Positions 1 to 25,339 of a stretch of 64,000 bases of DNA are shown piece by piece. Source of the DNA: Pegea sp. RAD2-039 (taxonomy: Eukaryota; Chordata; Thaliacea; Salpida; Salpidae); assembly GCA_034620365.1 (NCBI GenBank), contig JAQGEQ010000382.1, forward strand, positions 62,001 through 126,000. Direction: 5' to 3'. A model generated the notes under the pieces. That model had not been told where the DNA came from, did not search any database, and was given only the letters and a program-made list of their open reading frames with translations. The position numbers and the translations under genes are program-made. How positions within the stretch are numbered: the stretch's first letter is position 1; every line of letters begins with the position of its first letter.

Positions 1-766
1 TTAGATTAGTTTTTATTCGATGATTGATTTTGATCATAATTTCTACTTCGTCAATTCCTAATAACCAGAAAAATTTAAATTACTTTTTATAGAAAGTTCA
101 ATTAAATAGAATATTATTTGGAAACATTTTTCTTTAATGAGATATTCGATAAAAATTTCAGAAATTTGGTTTTCAGGATCTTTAATTAATAAGTATACAA
201 AGATTGTTTACTTAAAGAGTCAATACACTAACCACTAAAGTTAATTAAATATTCGAAAAGTTTGTCATCTGTGACCAGTCAATACACTGACAAGAATTAT
301 ATTTATTAAATTATCTTTTAATTGTAATAATTATTATGTATGAAATTATTTGAAATACTTTATTCAACATATTCTTAACATGATTATATAAATAGAAACA
401 TTTTTTGATTAATTCATTAATCTGTTGGTTAAATAAACTTCGTAAATTAGATAATTTTAAAACTATTTTTTGTTGTAAATTAAATGTTAAATACAATATC
501 TTTGAAAGAGATATTTATGTAGAATGACAAATAGTAAATTATTTTATAGTCGACAGTCTATAGTAAAATAAATCTTAAAAGATATTATTTGTAAAATTAT
601 TTATAAAATATCTTTCTTGTAAACGACTTTATCAAAGATTTTTAAATATTATCAAATTATTTCCATTTTTTAATATTTTGTTTCATTATTTCTTAAGTCG
701 AGTAATTTACAATAATTTGTTCTTAGCTCAAAAAATCAAAAGTTCTAGAATTGAGATATAAATAAA
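1..766. other. AT-rich spacer
   Basis: No gene, RNA or structured repeat is visible. The only open frame (61 codons on the minus strand) is lysine/asparagine/isoleucine-rich low-complexity sequence and has no splice or homology support. Confidence 0.6.
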
Positions 767-940
767 TAATTGTTCACTGTTATATGTTTTGAGGACTACT
801 GAAATACCATGTGTTACATCTTTTGCTTTTTATACTTATAACTTATTAGATGTTATTTGTGAGAATGTGTGTTAGCGAGAAGTGCTCTCATCAGGCACCC
901 TCCTTCACATTTATTGTAAAAAACAAATAAATATATTTTA
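767..940 (+). mobile_element. LINE 3' tail, 5'-truncated copy
   Basis: This stretch matches the 3' end of the LINE relic at 49159-49335 nearly base for base, including the run TTTTGAGGACTACTGAAATA and a terminal AAATAAATA-type A-rich tail. No reverse-transcriptase sequence precedes it, so it is a copy truncated within the 3' untranslated region, the usual outcome of target-primed reverse transcription. Target-site duplications cannot be fixed because both flanks are A/T-rich. Confidence 0.75.
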
Positions 941-3681
941 AAATAATATTTAATATATTCACATATTTAATAAACTTTTATTTAATCTATAGATTAAAGT
1001 TAATGCTTTCTACTAAGCTGAAAACGAAACTCAAACAGTTTCAATTATTTAAAAGAAAAGTATTTTAATAGAAATAATGATTATTTACTAATTAATCTGT
1101 AGTAGAAGGTATTTGTTTGCTAAAAACCTTTTATAATATTGTATAGTTGGCAATTTACTACAAACATTTAACCTTAATATAATCTTAATTTGATTAATAT
1201 TCCTATTGGCACTTTCATTGGTACTTCTTTCAAATGCTTCTTATCCATCGCAAACAGCAACGATTAAAAACTAATTTGTTTTTATCAAGTCAAATCTTAT
1301 TGATTTAGCAAAGTTAAATATATCTTACCATAAAATTGATTTCTTTTCTGAGTATTATGCTTTGGTATTTTGGTTTTGTTGTACATCTTATTAATACCTT
1401 TATAGAAGTATCCTTAATAATCTTTATTAGTCGTAAATGTGTTTTTGGAATGATTTTATTTATTGCAATCTTTATAATTATTGAAACTTTAGTAAAAAAG
1501 AAGAAATTATTTTTAATTATATTTCGACAATTTATTTTATTTTTTTGAAATATAAATCTTTGTCATTTGTAAATTTTAAAACAGTATTCTCTATAAACTT
1601 GAAAGTAAAATTTTCATTTACTTTTCTTGCTTACAAAATAAGTTTTTATTTAATTTATATAATCTTAGATTTTTAACATTATAAAAAATAGTTTAAAATT
1701 GTTTTTTAATATTAATAAATTTTCGACAAATAATTTTTATAACTAATTTATTTTTAAAAATAACCGTTAATATTTATAATTATGTAAGTTTAAAAGCTTT
1801 AAAACAGTGTTGACAAGTTAAAAAATTTAAAAATTTTATTAGTTAGAAACTCCTCGAAAAAATTTAGTAGTAATATCATGGTGAAAAAAATCTGATAAAC
1901 GTCCTGCTTTTCAACGATTGTTTTGATTTTCTACATTTTCAAATTTTATTTCAAAGACAGTTAATAACAGATATTTTAGTTTTTCAATTTATTTATTTTT
2001 TATTTATTTTAATATTACTTTTTAACATTTAAATAAATTTTTATAAACTGTAATAGTATAGCTGTTGTAAAAATAAAATAAAGAGCTAGATATTAAAATC
2101 ATATTTAAATATAATTTGATTAAATAAATTATAATTATTAAAACTATTTTCTTATATTAAATTATTTTCTTGAATATTTGTTTTTATAAAATCTATCTAT
2201 AAAAGAAACATTTTATTATTTATATTATCTATAATAAATAATATGATTTAATATCTAATTATATTTTTGAATATTTTATATTTCTATTTGATAATTTATT
2301 CTTAAAATGAATTCTTTTTTATCCCATGTGGTTTTTATATTTAAAATAATTCATTTAGTTTAAATAATTATTTAAAAGTTAAATCTTATCATCTGGTTTA
2401 TAGATTTGAAATTTTAACTATAACTATTATTTTTATTTTTAAATAAAGCTAATTATAATATCTTTAATATTGTTTTCTTTGATTGGTAACTTATAATTAA
2501 TGTTGTATTTATTAATTTCTGTTTCTTTTCTGATATTTAGTTTCAGTGTTTCTTTGTGAAAATACTTTTATATTTTTTATTTTGAAATAAATCTTCTATT
2601 TCTTTTGGTTTGTTATTTGTATACTTTTGGGTTTCATGCTGAATACAATAAATGATTTTAATTAAATTGTAAATGTGAAATTAGTAGACATCAAATATTA
2701 TTAAATGATTTTCAACCTATACTGAAATTTCATAATTTCAAATTAGATGTTTTGATACTTATTAAAATAAATAAATATATATTTGAACTTTTGGTTAGTT
2801 GATAAATTCAATACTTTTTATCTATTATTATTACAGAACTAGAAACTTATTAAGATGGTTTTTTATATTCTTATTTTGTAAAAGAATTTGTTTTTTATAT
2901 TTTCAAAATGTTCATATAATTTGGTTTATTTTGATTGTTATTATTTAAACTTTAGTTGCTTCATGTATAATTTAAAAGGTTGACATTTAAAGAATTATAA
3001 AACTATTTAATAATTTGATATTAATTTTCTTCAAATTTAATTTGATATCTTAAACGAAGTCATGCTTACATCTGTTGTGGTTTTAAGTTATGTTTCTATA
3101 AATAAACTGTTGGTTCTAGACTTGCAAAACTTTATCAATCTTATATTAATAAATAAAATATCATATAAATGTAACTATCATATTATTTGTAAATAATGAA
3201 AGTACTTCTTTCAAATGTTCTTTTGTATTTCATAATTTTGCATGAAATAAATGTTTTTAATTTGATTTTAATTCTTATTAATTATCTTGATATAAAAACT
3301 TTTATTTTTTAGTAAAATGGTTTTCAAAATATCAAATTTTTTTATTTGAAACATTTAACAGTTTTTATAAAGAACAACATTTTGTTAAAGTTACTTAATA
3401 ATTTAATTTTCTAAAAAGATTATTTTTAATTTACTGATTTTTAAAAGAAAATAATATTTGATTTATAAATAAATTTAGATGATTTGTTACATGTGCTTTC
3501 AACTTCTATTTGATTATTTTTTAGCAAGCTGTTAATGTATTATGTATACATGAGTATTTATGTTTTGTTTACTAATACAAGTTGTTAGCAAATTACTTGA
3601 CTGATTTTCTGCTCAATGTTACATTATCAGTTATTATTTTTGTTACTTTTGATGAAGTATTAATCAATTTGATTATTTCAG
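941..3681. other. AT-rich spacer upstream of KAT6
   Basis: Very AT-rich sequence with poly-A/T and TTTAATAA-like tracts. A 70-codon open frame at 1336-1548 is a run of I/F/L codons with no support. No promoter motif could be assigned. Confidence 0.55.
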
Positions 3682-3714
3682 CTTGACAGCAAACTGAATT
3701 TTTTAAGTTCTGCT
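3682..3714 (+). other. Candidate non-coding 5' exon of KAT6
   Basis: A polypyrimidine-AG acceptor (ATTATTTCAG, ending 3681) is followed 33 bases later by a GTAAGA donor at 3715, and the next acceptor (ending 3790) lies 8 bases before the KAT6 start codon. This is the pattern of a small cis-spliced 5' untranslated exon. It is inferred from splice signals only. Confidence 0.35.
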
Positions 3715-3798
3715 GTAAGAACATGCTTAACCCTCACCAACATTTGGTTATAGATATTACTTAAACTTTTTATCATTTTCTTAATATCAGTTAAATTC

Positions 3799-16522
<12,724 letters not shown>

Positions 16523-17101
16523 AAATTGGTATTTTTTTACGGAACTTTTGTCAGAATTCGGTGACTTGAGTATTTAACTATTTTTTTTGTGAATATTTTT
16601 TCACTCAAAAACCTTTTTTTTCTGTTTTTTTTTTCATTTGGAGCATATTTTTTGCTTCATATTTTTTCTATCCAATTGATTCTGATAAATGACAGATCGG
16701 GGCAAGAGGGTTTGCCTATTTCATCAACTCGTGTTGTCATCATTAGTAAAGACATTTGGGAAAGGTTAGTTGATGATGAACATCAAAATCTAAAGAAACG
16801 CTGCCATGTGAAGATCTAAAAAAAAAACCCGAAAAATTGAAGACAACTTAAAACACAAAAACTTCCCGTTTATTTACTGTGCCGTACTTTCAACTTTACA
16901 AGTTGATCAAAATGATTTAAATCTTTGTATAGTTGCCTAGTGTTATAAAACAAACTTTTTCGTAATGAAAATTTCATCAGATATTTAAATTAGTAATTAT
17001 TTCAACTTTTTAGAGTAAATTTCGGTTTAATGTTTTTGTCGGATATTTGAATTTTTCAATTTGAAATTACACTTTCACGGTCAATGTAATTGATAAATAA
17101 A
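16523..17101 (+). other. KAT6 3' untranslated region
   Basis: AT-rich sequence after the KAT6 stop codon. The first convincing polyadenylation signal, AATAAA, is at 17096-17101. An open frame at 16589-16819 (76 codons) ends in a charged stretch, DIWERLVDDEHQNLKKRCHV, that looks more protein-like than its surroundings; I could not tie it to a splice site and leave it as UTR. Confidence 0.45.
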
Positions 17102-17194
17102 AAAAGGTTTCTTTTTATATCGATTTAAAATATAATTTTGGAATAACTCAATATCAGAAATTGTTTTTTTTTTAATTTTTATTTTAAAGAAAGT

Positions 17195-17460
17195 TTGAAT
17201 TAGCTATAGATCAAGCAGAGAACCACCTTTATACAACCAGGGCAGATATTATAAGGACCAGTTGTTGCCCATGCAGCAGGATTCCACGCCAACAAGGTTA
17301 TACAGCGGAACAGAAGGACTGATGCAGCTGGCGTCGTAGGAGCTTCTGGAAAGACACTGAGTACAGCGACAAACTGCCTACGAGGCCCCAACTTTAAATT
17401 CAGAGTTTTGTGTCCCATAGAAGTGTTGCCAGTAACCAGACTCACAAGGCCCTTCTACCC
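17195..17460. other. GC-richer block of unknown origin
   Basis: A sharply bounded block of mixed base composition in AT-rich spacer. The minus strand is open for 81 codons (17200-17445); the plus strand also reads for about 45 codons before a TAG. Neither translation was recognised. Edges ending in a poly-T run suggest an old inserted element or retrocopy, but no motif confirms it. Confidence 0.3.
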
Positions 17461-20100
17461 CGGGTTTTTTTTGTCGCAAACCAATTAAGTTTTAATTTAA
17501 TTTTTTACAAAAAGTAGCAGAAAATTTTTTCAGTATTTTAAAGATTTCAAAGTTAAGAAAGTTTGAGTTTTTTAGACTGTATCTATATTTCGATAAAAAT
17601 CAGTTTTTAAGTTTATGAATTAGAGATATCCAAATGATATTTCTCTCTTAGAAATTGTTTAAACCTTCCTGACCACTAAGTACAAATTTATGGATAGGCA
17701 GTCGTATAATTGGACAAAGTCCACCACAAAGAAATGGAAAATGCGTTTACATCTAAATTAAATTCGAAAATTAAATTTGTACATTAAGTTTACTTTAACT
17801 GAATTAAAAAAAATAAAAATTAACTTTTTTATCAGAAATTAAATTAAAGTTTCACTCAGAAAGAAACAAATTTTTTGCCACCACCATTAATACCTTCTTT
17901 TTACTTTGAAAATTGCCTTTTAAATTCATCAAAATTTTGAAGAGTTACTAAATACAACTGAACTACTTTTAAGGACTTTAAAAGGGTATAAAAGACATAA
18001 CTAACTGATGCATAAGTACTTTTTCAAATTTTAATCCTGCTAAAATTGACACTTAGATTGTTTGAAGTTTTTATTTTTTTGTTTCTGGTAATACTTAAAA
18101 ATTTTTTAAAACTTCAAAGTTAGAAAAAAGTTTCAAAAAATGTCAATTTTGCTAAATAAAAAAATATCTTCAACTTATCAAGCCAATTTTCTATAGTTTA
18201 ATTACTAAATACTTGTATTGAAATAAAAAGTTTTTAAAACTGAGCAATTGAAGTTATACCACAATAATGTCTTATATATCACAAATACAATTTGTTTGAA
18301 TTCATTTACAACAACTTAAACAAGCTTATACAAAAAGCTAAACAAAATTATCTTCACTTGTACAGAATAATTATCAAAAACTCAATTATTATAGGCGACA
18401 ATTCTTGTAAATTTGATGGTTTGTTTTATGTGAATTTTTGTTAATTAAATGCAACGCCAATCAATTGTGATTTACATAAAATACTTCTTTTTAAAACACA
18501 TCTTCTTATATTAGTTTTATTAGAGAATTTACTGTTAGAACTTCTCTTTCACTTCTGGATTTTCAACTTAGTGTTGATAGTTTAAAACTTTAAAAAGTAA
18601 TTTGATTCGCCAACGGCATCTCCAATATTATTACTGGACAGACGAGAAAAAAGACGTCGTAATACGCAATAAGTGACGTCAAAAAGCTTCGTGAACATCT
18701 AAATTATGACGTAAATAACGCTGTTATCCAAAATCAACTTTTTAAAGTTAATTGATAATCATTAAAATATTTTAAAATTTTTGCAAAAAATTTTTTCAAT
18801 TTGTTTTTCTTGGAATTTATTTAATTAGTAAAAAATATTAATAAACTTAAATCAACAATTATGGAATATTTTGCCCGAAAATAATGAAATGATTTATTTT
18901 TATTTAATTTTTGAAAAAAATAAAAAATAATTTTTTTTTTTTTTATAAAACACAAATTTGTAAATTTTGGAAAAATTAAAAATTTCTTCAATAAAAATTA
19001 AATTCATGAAATTTTGATTCAAAATATAATTTAGCAAATCTAAGTTTGAATATTAAACAAAAAGTTTGAATAAAATAAAACATTTTAAGAGATAAACTCA
19101 AAATATTTTTTAGAATTTTTAATGTAATGTTTCAGAAAAATATCATTTAGAGATTTTATAATCACAAAATAAAAATAAAAGAAATTATTTTGTGGCTTTC
19201 TCTTTAATCAATTAAATTTTTATAAAATTATAGTTTTTCTTTAATCCAATTTTAATCTATAAAAATAAATAGAAATAAAATTTCTAAAAAATATATTTTA
19301 ATGTTTTTTCTTATAAAACAAATTATATTTATTTGGAAATAATTTTGAATAATTGAATATTAAAAACTAAAAAATTGTTAAATATTTTGCTAGTATTTAA
19401 ATGTATCAAAATGTTTTAGAACTGATTTAATATAAAAGTATTTATTTATATAATTGCTAAAAAATTAATTAAAGTTTATTTTTTGTGTTTTTTCAATTCA
19501 TAAAACTTTGTAGCTAATTTTAGATTCTAAAAGAAAAGCTCATTAAATCCAGTATTTTTTCAGAAGTGTCTTTTCAAATAATTCAAAACAATATTTTATT
19601 AAAGAAATGTTTAACTTTAAGGTTGCTTGTTTAGTTTATATTAGATAATATAAAAAAGTTAAAGAATAATCTCTAAGATAAAGAAATGGAAATATTTGTA
19701 CTTAAAAAAGATGATAAAATGTTTTAAAGATTTGAATATCAAGTAGAATAAATGTTTAATTTTCAAAATGTTAACAACTGGAACAGAAATTTGTGAAATA
19801 ATTAAACAGTTTCAAGTAACTGAAGTTGAATGAAGTAATTCAACTTCATTTTGTGTCTTGATTTTGATTTAGTGGCTATTTTTAAACAATTGTTTATCTA
19901 AGGTAACTTTTTTAATTTTTGCGATACCCTAAAAACATTTTAATTTTTATATTTTACAAAAGTTTAGAAAATAATTTTTTCCAACTAAAAGTAAAAGATT
20001 TTACGAGAAAGTTCAAAGGTCATAGAAAATAACACTTATAATGACGTCATAATAGCAATTCTACAATAAGTTAAATTGTCAGAAAATTTCCACTTAAATT
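17461..20100. other. AT-rich spacer
   Basis: No gene or repeat recognised. Two TGACGTCA octamers (18674 and 20042) occur here, the second 87 bases upstream of the next start codon. Confidence 0.5.
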
Positions 20101-20128
20101 TAGAAAAGTTGAAAGAAAAGCTGTTATA

Positions 20129-21925
20129 ATGGCAGATCAGGTTTTATTTGGCAAAAGGTTTAAAACTCAGGAACAACAACAATATGACCTAAAAGATGAC
20201 TTTCCTGAAGTCACTGAGCTTGCTAATCTTCAATCTAGTCTTGCTAAATGGATTACGGCTTATCAAAAAGGTCTTTATGTCGACCCAGAAGCTTGTAATA
20301 GTATTTCACAAATTCATGTAATTTTACGACAACTAAAAGTTGTTATTCGTCGTTTACGTTCAAAAGTTGAAGAATTGAATAATGAAATTAAAAAATTCAC
20401 TAATGTAAGTGACTTCATTCAAAGTTGTTTTATTTTTATGATGAAATATTGTTAAAATATTTGCGAATTTTTGAAACTAAAAAATGAATCTAATTTACAG
20501 CTGGAAGGAAATTATTTAAAATATTATTAGAAACACTTTTAAAAGATAATAAAAAATATATCTGAAGTAAAACAAACCCTTTAATAGCCACAAACTTATT
20601 TGTTAATTCTAGAAAACATTTATTTATTTAAATAAACTAAATTGATATTTACTGATATCTCTTTAGTGTTTCTATTCCTCACTCGCAGCCACGTGTTGAA
20701 TAAATGAGTTTTTTGAACAGATAAGAGAAGATTTAACCATCAGTATTTGGGAAGTGGATCAAGGAATTATTTTCCGTAAATCAAAGACTCTGGTAACTAG
20801 ACCAAGATGTGTAAAGAACCCGATCAATGAGCTTTCACTGCGTCTTCATGAAAGAGACGGAAAAGCTTTGATTTGTCAAGAAAACTTTCTCGAATCTCAA
20901 CGTATTCTGAAAGTTCAATTTCTGAAAGTCAAACAGCAACTGTTGGTAAGAATCAAAACTTCTGTTGGTTGCAAAAATCTAAAAATGTCTTTGAACAGGA
21001 TTTGGGAAAGTTGCGGGAACGAATACAAACCGAAATAACTCGTTTGTCGAACTGTTTGCAGAAGATTCCAGGAAATAGAGTCTTAACTCAAAAAATTAGA
21101 CAAGAAGAGTTTTTGAGAACGAAATATATCGAATTTGTGAGCAGTTTTCTTTCATTTACTCGATAAAAATTTCATTTCTTTGATGTCAATTAGAAAGTTT
21201 GTTTTAGATTAAGAAAGAACGATTACAAAAAATGGGGCTGATGCCTTTTCCAGTTGAATATCCCGAAAAACAACGAAGTATTCATTACAAAGCTGATTTA
21301 CCAATCCATAAAAGATATGAAAGAAAAAAGGAGATGCATCCTGTTGAATTAGGAGATCCGTTTTTGTGAGTTTCAAACAACTGAAAACCTTTAGACGACA
21401 ATTTTGTCATTTTTTTTTAAACTTTCTCCTGCTAGTTTACGATAAAAATACTTTTTTGGGTTTTATTTTTAAATCCTTCTAATTTTTAATAAATTCCTTT
21501 CATTTTAATTAAAAATATTTGAATTTCTGCCGACAATTTTCTTGAAGTTTCTAAAAATTTTTAACAACAAAACAGAAAAAAGCCAAAAATGTTTGCGTTG
21601 GCGACCGGAGACTCGTTCAAGGCCATGTCAGCTATGGCAGGGGCCTCTCTTTGCAGCATAGACCGGGTACGAGGGACATTTTCTCTTTTATCTTCTAACA
21701 AATATTTTGTAGGCTTGCAACGAAACGATTAAATTGAGATTAAATATTATCGATGCAATTGAAGTAGCTCTTGTAGTTGAGCCGACAAGACACCGCACCA
21801 AGATCTTATACGGAAGACCTTCTTTCGGATTAGAATATGGAATAGCTTGTAATGGCAGAAGAGGGCGAAGAGACCCCCATAAAGTTATTCATGGAATTAA
21901 TGAAGGAATTTTCAAACTTTATTGA
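20129..21925 (+). CDS. Unrecognised 366-aa coiled-coil protein
   Basis: Six exons join in frame: 20129-20404, 20721-20945, 20999-21136, 21208-21365, 21576-21666, 21713-21925 (1101 bases, 366 aa). Residues about 25-90 (the segment around LAKWITAYQKGL and IHVILRQLKVVIRRLRSKVE) and about 115-215 are heptad-rich and charged, typical of coiled coils. The C-terminal third is different: basic, with Gly/Ala patches (ATGDSFKAMSAMAGAS) and a GRRGRRD motif. Length and layout recall axonemal coiled-coil proteins such as tektin-like proteins, but the tektin nonapeptide is absent, so this is only a hypothesis. All five donors have a purine at +3, unlike its neighbours. The AAATTTAG acceptor-like sequence 25 bases before the ATG could mark a 5' splice. 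The gene converges on erlin; an AATAAA lies just after the stop. Confidence 0.72.
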
Positions 21926-22627
21926 AATTTCAGTAAATTTTGTGAATAAATCAATAAATGAAATAAAATGTCAGATTTTGTGATTAGAAAGTTCCAACTG
22001 ATTCCTTTTTATTTTCTACTAAATATAAAATTGTTTTTATTTTCTACTAAATATAAAATTGTTTTTATTTTCTGATTCCATTTTAGTAATTTATAAAAAA
22101 GTACTTTTAAAATTTATCTAAAATTTAAAGTTTTTCTAAAAAACTTTCATCAAATTGTGGAATTTGGAATTTTAAATATTTGAGTTGAGATCTTTGGGTT
22201 TTAAAAACATTTTTTCTCATAAATTGTTGATACTTCTTAAGAAGATTCAGTTTCTTCTCAAACTCAAGATCTTCATCAATTTCAAATCAACAAACTGATG
22301 AATAAATCACTCAAATGAATGTCTTTAAAAACATTTAAATAAAAAGTGAAATTGTTTGAAAGATTTTTAATGTTGATGTAGTCGAGAAAAACATTTATCA
22401 AATTGTTGAAAGGCATCACATCTTGGTCGCCTGAATGTTACGCGATATTAAAAAGGTTTGGAAACGATGGAATTAGCTCAACAAAACAGACGACAGTAGA
22501 AATGAACAAAATAATCTCTATCTTATTAGTAAACATCAAACGAAATATCAACTTTCAAATTGAATAATTATACTTTGAAAAAAAAAATGATACAAGATTG
22601 GAATTAAGAGACTTCCGGATGTTTACA

Positions 22628-24718
22628 TCAGTTTCTTCCGGTAGAATTTTTGATCTGAAATAAAATGAATTTCATCTAAAGTCAGAAAAATATAAAATTA
22701 TCAACTGTTTTCAATCGATGTCTTATCTGTCACATTCACTTAATTTTGTTTTTTGAAAAACATTTGTAAATATCTGAGAAAGTCTTCAAACCTTTGAAAG
22801 AGGATCTGTTGGATGTTGGAAGCTGTCAATAAACATTTGAGGAATATTTGGACCAAAATAAACTTTAGAAGTTGTAGATAAAGCTTCAATCTTCTTTAAC
22901 TCGATATATTCTGGTGTTAATTTCAACTGTAAAAGAAAATAAGAAAAAGAAGAAAATTAGATGAAAGAAGAACTGACTAGATTTGATTCAGCTTCCTTGA
23001 GAGTCCTGTAACATTCCGCATCAGTTGCTGCTTTCATCTTAGCAAGATGAGTCAAATCTAGAAATAATTTCAAAAGATGATTTGTTGGATATTTTCTGAG
23101 AAATGTCTTTAAATATCATTGAACAGATGTTAACTTTGAGGAGTAAACAATGTTTCCCAAATATTTATTAAAAGTAAATATTAAATAAAGAGAATTGGAA
23201 ACATTAAATTGAAACCTTCAATTTCTGAAATCTGTCTTTGTGTCTCTTTTTCCATAATTTTCTGATCCAATTGAATCTTAGAGACTTGGGCAATTTTTTC
23301 AGCTTCTAAAAACCAAATTGAAATTGAGACACAAATAAGAGGAATATTTGAAGATCTCTCACCAATGATAGCTTTCTTCCTTTCCGTTTCAGCTTCTTTT
23401 TCAACAACTTTCTGTTTTTCTTGAACGATCAACAACTTAGTCTTCTCTGCCTCCCTGTCAACAAAGATTTAATCTCAAATAAAATCAATCAAATCAACCG
23501 ACATCATTTCGTAGTTTTTTCGAATCATCTCAGGAATCTTTGGTTTTGTGACTCGTACAGCTTGAACAAAAAGTCCAGGAGCCATTTCAGTCAAGTCCTC
23601 TTGAAGAGCACGCTTCAAATTCTCATCAATTCGATCTTCAAGGAGTTAATTGATCAACAAAAAAACTTGTAAGAAAATGAAACAAACCAAATTTGGCGAT
23701 GTAGACTTCTTGGAGAGAATGAACTGAACAGAATTGATTTAATTCATGGTGAACTTTGTTGAATATTAAAGCTCTATCATAGTCGGCAGTGTAGTTTCTA
23801 ACAATCTCAAAAACCGCTGCTGGTGATAAGATATTAACCACTTCAATTTGATCAAAATATATCATGACACCACCACTGTAAGTATGAGGAAATTGGTTTT
23901 GTAGAATATTGATTAAAAACTAATTAAATTAGGAAATAATTAAAAGAAAAGCTTTTCTTTTATTGGATATCAAATAAATTTTTAAACTATTTTACAATCA
24001 CTTGTTTTAAGATATTAAAGATTTTTGATAAAATGAAAAAGTTAAATTGATTAGTAGAAAGACAAATCTGTAAAAACCCATTTTAGTTCATTTCCGTCAA
24101 ATTGTTGGTATTAAAATTTGGTCAAAAAACAGTTTTTGAAAAAAGTAAATTTTTACCACAAATAAATCTTCTTTAGTTTCAAGGTAAATAAAAGTTTATT
24201 TTAATACAAGTAGAGTTTATAAACCAAAATATTTTAAGATTAGTTGGTTAGTAAGAGCAGTTGAAACTGTTCCTGATGATCTTAAAATCTTATAAACGAA
24301 TTTCTAATCAATTTGCTTCAGATAAATAAACATTCAAGAAATGAGAAAAGTAATCATGAAACCTCGTTCCACAAGGTACATTCTTCACTTTATCAGTTTG
24401 AAGTGTGGTTTGAACTGAACGATAAGAAGTTATTAAAGGGACCATTATATGGTAGCCTGGCCCAGCAGTTGTTTGCAGAAGTGCCCCTCCCTAGGCAGAC
24501 ACAAAAATTAATTAAAAGATCCAATTGAAATGAGACTTACTCTGTAATAGACGGCAACATGTCCTGAAAAAATATTGATTTCAAAAAATATTTTCAAAAA
24601 GTTTTTTATATCAAATGAAATAAATAAGAAAGTTACCTTCATCTACTTTATGAACTGAGAGAGTTATTGCAGCGATAAATGCCGCTAGAATAGCTCCATT
24701 TGCAATATTATTTGCCAT
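22628..24718 (-). CDS. ERLIN: Erlin (SPFH-domain ER lipid-raft protein)
   Basis: Erlins are endoplasmic-reticulum membrane prohibitin-family proteins that oligomerise on cholesterol-rich domains and guide degradation of IP3 receptors with RNF170 (family knowledge). Ten exons, in coding order: 24637-24718, 24541-24563, 24363-24490, 23688-23875, 23503-23635, 23363-23454, 23216-23305, 22978-23057, 22792-22926, 22628-22654; 978 bases, 325 aa (human paralogs 339-348). An N-terminal membrane anchor (about 8-22) is followed by [15 protein letters not shown], the SPFH core with [14 protein letters not shown], a conserved NYT glycosylation sequon at Asn105, [20 protein letters not shown], the helical [14 protein letters not shown] segment and the C-terminal [16 protein letters not shown]. 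The second exon is only 23 bases. Six of nine donors have T or C at +3 (GTTTGT, GTCGGT, GTCAGT and similar). A TTTTTAG acceptor lies 20 bases before the ATG. Confidence 0.95.
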
Positions 24719-24826
24719 TTATCTTATTAATTCAAAACTAAAAATAATTTTGCATCAAAAAGGTGAATAGATGAAGAAATTATAAAAAAAAAACTAAAAT
24801 TTGAAGCAAATTAAAGTAAAAAATAT

Positions 24827-25339
24827 TTATAAATCTTCATTAGGATTACAAATACAAGCTAAAGACTGAGCATCAATATAAGACTTGCATCCTAACATAT
24901 CAACACTTTTAAAAATCAAATTTGCTGTCACTTTACAAGAATCTATTGTTATTAAAGCTTTTGTTGGATTCATTTTCAATTTATCACAAGCAAACAACAA
25001 ACAATTTAATAACTTTTGGTCACACATATACTTCGAATTATGACAAGTATCATAACAAAAGTCGTGATAATTACAACATAATGTCAAGGAAGGATTTAAA
25101 GCAAGTTCAACTCCAAAAGAACCACAACCATCAGACGAAGGTTCATGAGATACATTTGTAACTTTATAGAAACCTCTTGGACATTCAAAAACACAGTTTT
25201 TTTGTTTGTTTGAAGCAATTTCCAAAGTATCAGCAATATTGTTAAATAGATCAAAACCTTCTTGGAGTAAAGAACTTTTTTTCATGAAAGAAAAGGTCTT
25301 TAAAGGTAACAACAAAACAACAAACAGAAAAACCTTCAT
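24827..25339 (-). CDS. PLA2G12: Group XII secreted phospholipase A2
   Basis: Secreted or ER-luminal calcium-dependent phospholipase A2 of the group XII type, which hydrolyses the sn-2 ester of phospholipids (vertebrate group XIIB has lost activity). Single exon, 170 aa. There is a signal peptide at about 1-17 (FLFVVLLLPLKTFSF). The calcium loop GCGSFGVELALNP (71-83) leads into the catalytic CCNYHDFCYDTC (88-99) with His92-Asp93, so the dyad is intact. Ten or more cysteines follow the group XII spacing, and the end LGCKSYIDAQSLACIC matches the family. It lies 108 bases upstream of the erlin start on the same strand. A TTTTCTCAG acceptor ends three bases before the ATG, so the mRNA may be spliced there in cis or by a leader. 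Nothing suggests a venom enzyme. Confidence 0.93.
   Translation of the reverse strand: MKVFLFVVLLLPLKTFSFMKKSSLLQEGFDLFNNIADTLEIASNKQKNCVFECPRGFYKVTNVSHEPSSDGCGSFGVELALNPSLTLCCNYHDFCYDTCHNSKYMCDQKLLNCLLFACDKLKMNPTKALITIDSCKVTANLIFKSVDMLGCKSYIDAQSLACICNPNEDL

Noticed and set aside
24922-25161. Plus-strand 79-codon ORF
   Set aside because: Antisense to the PLA2G12 coding exon, which has clear family motifs.
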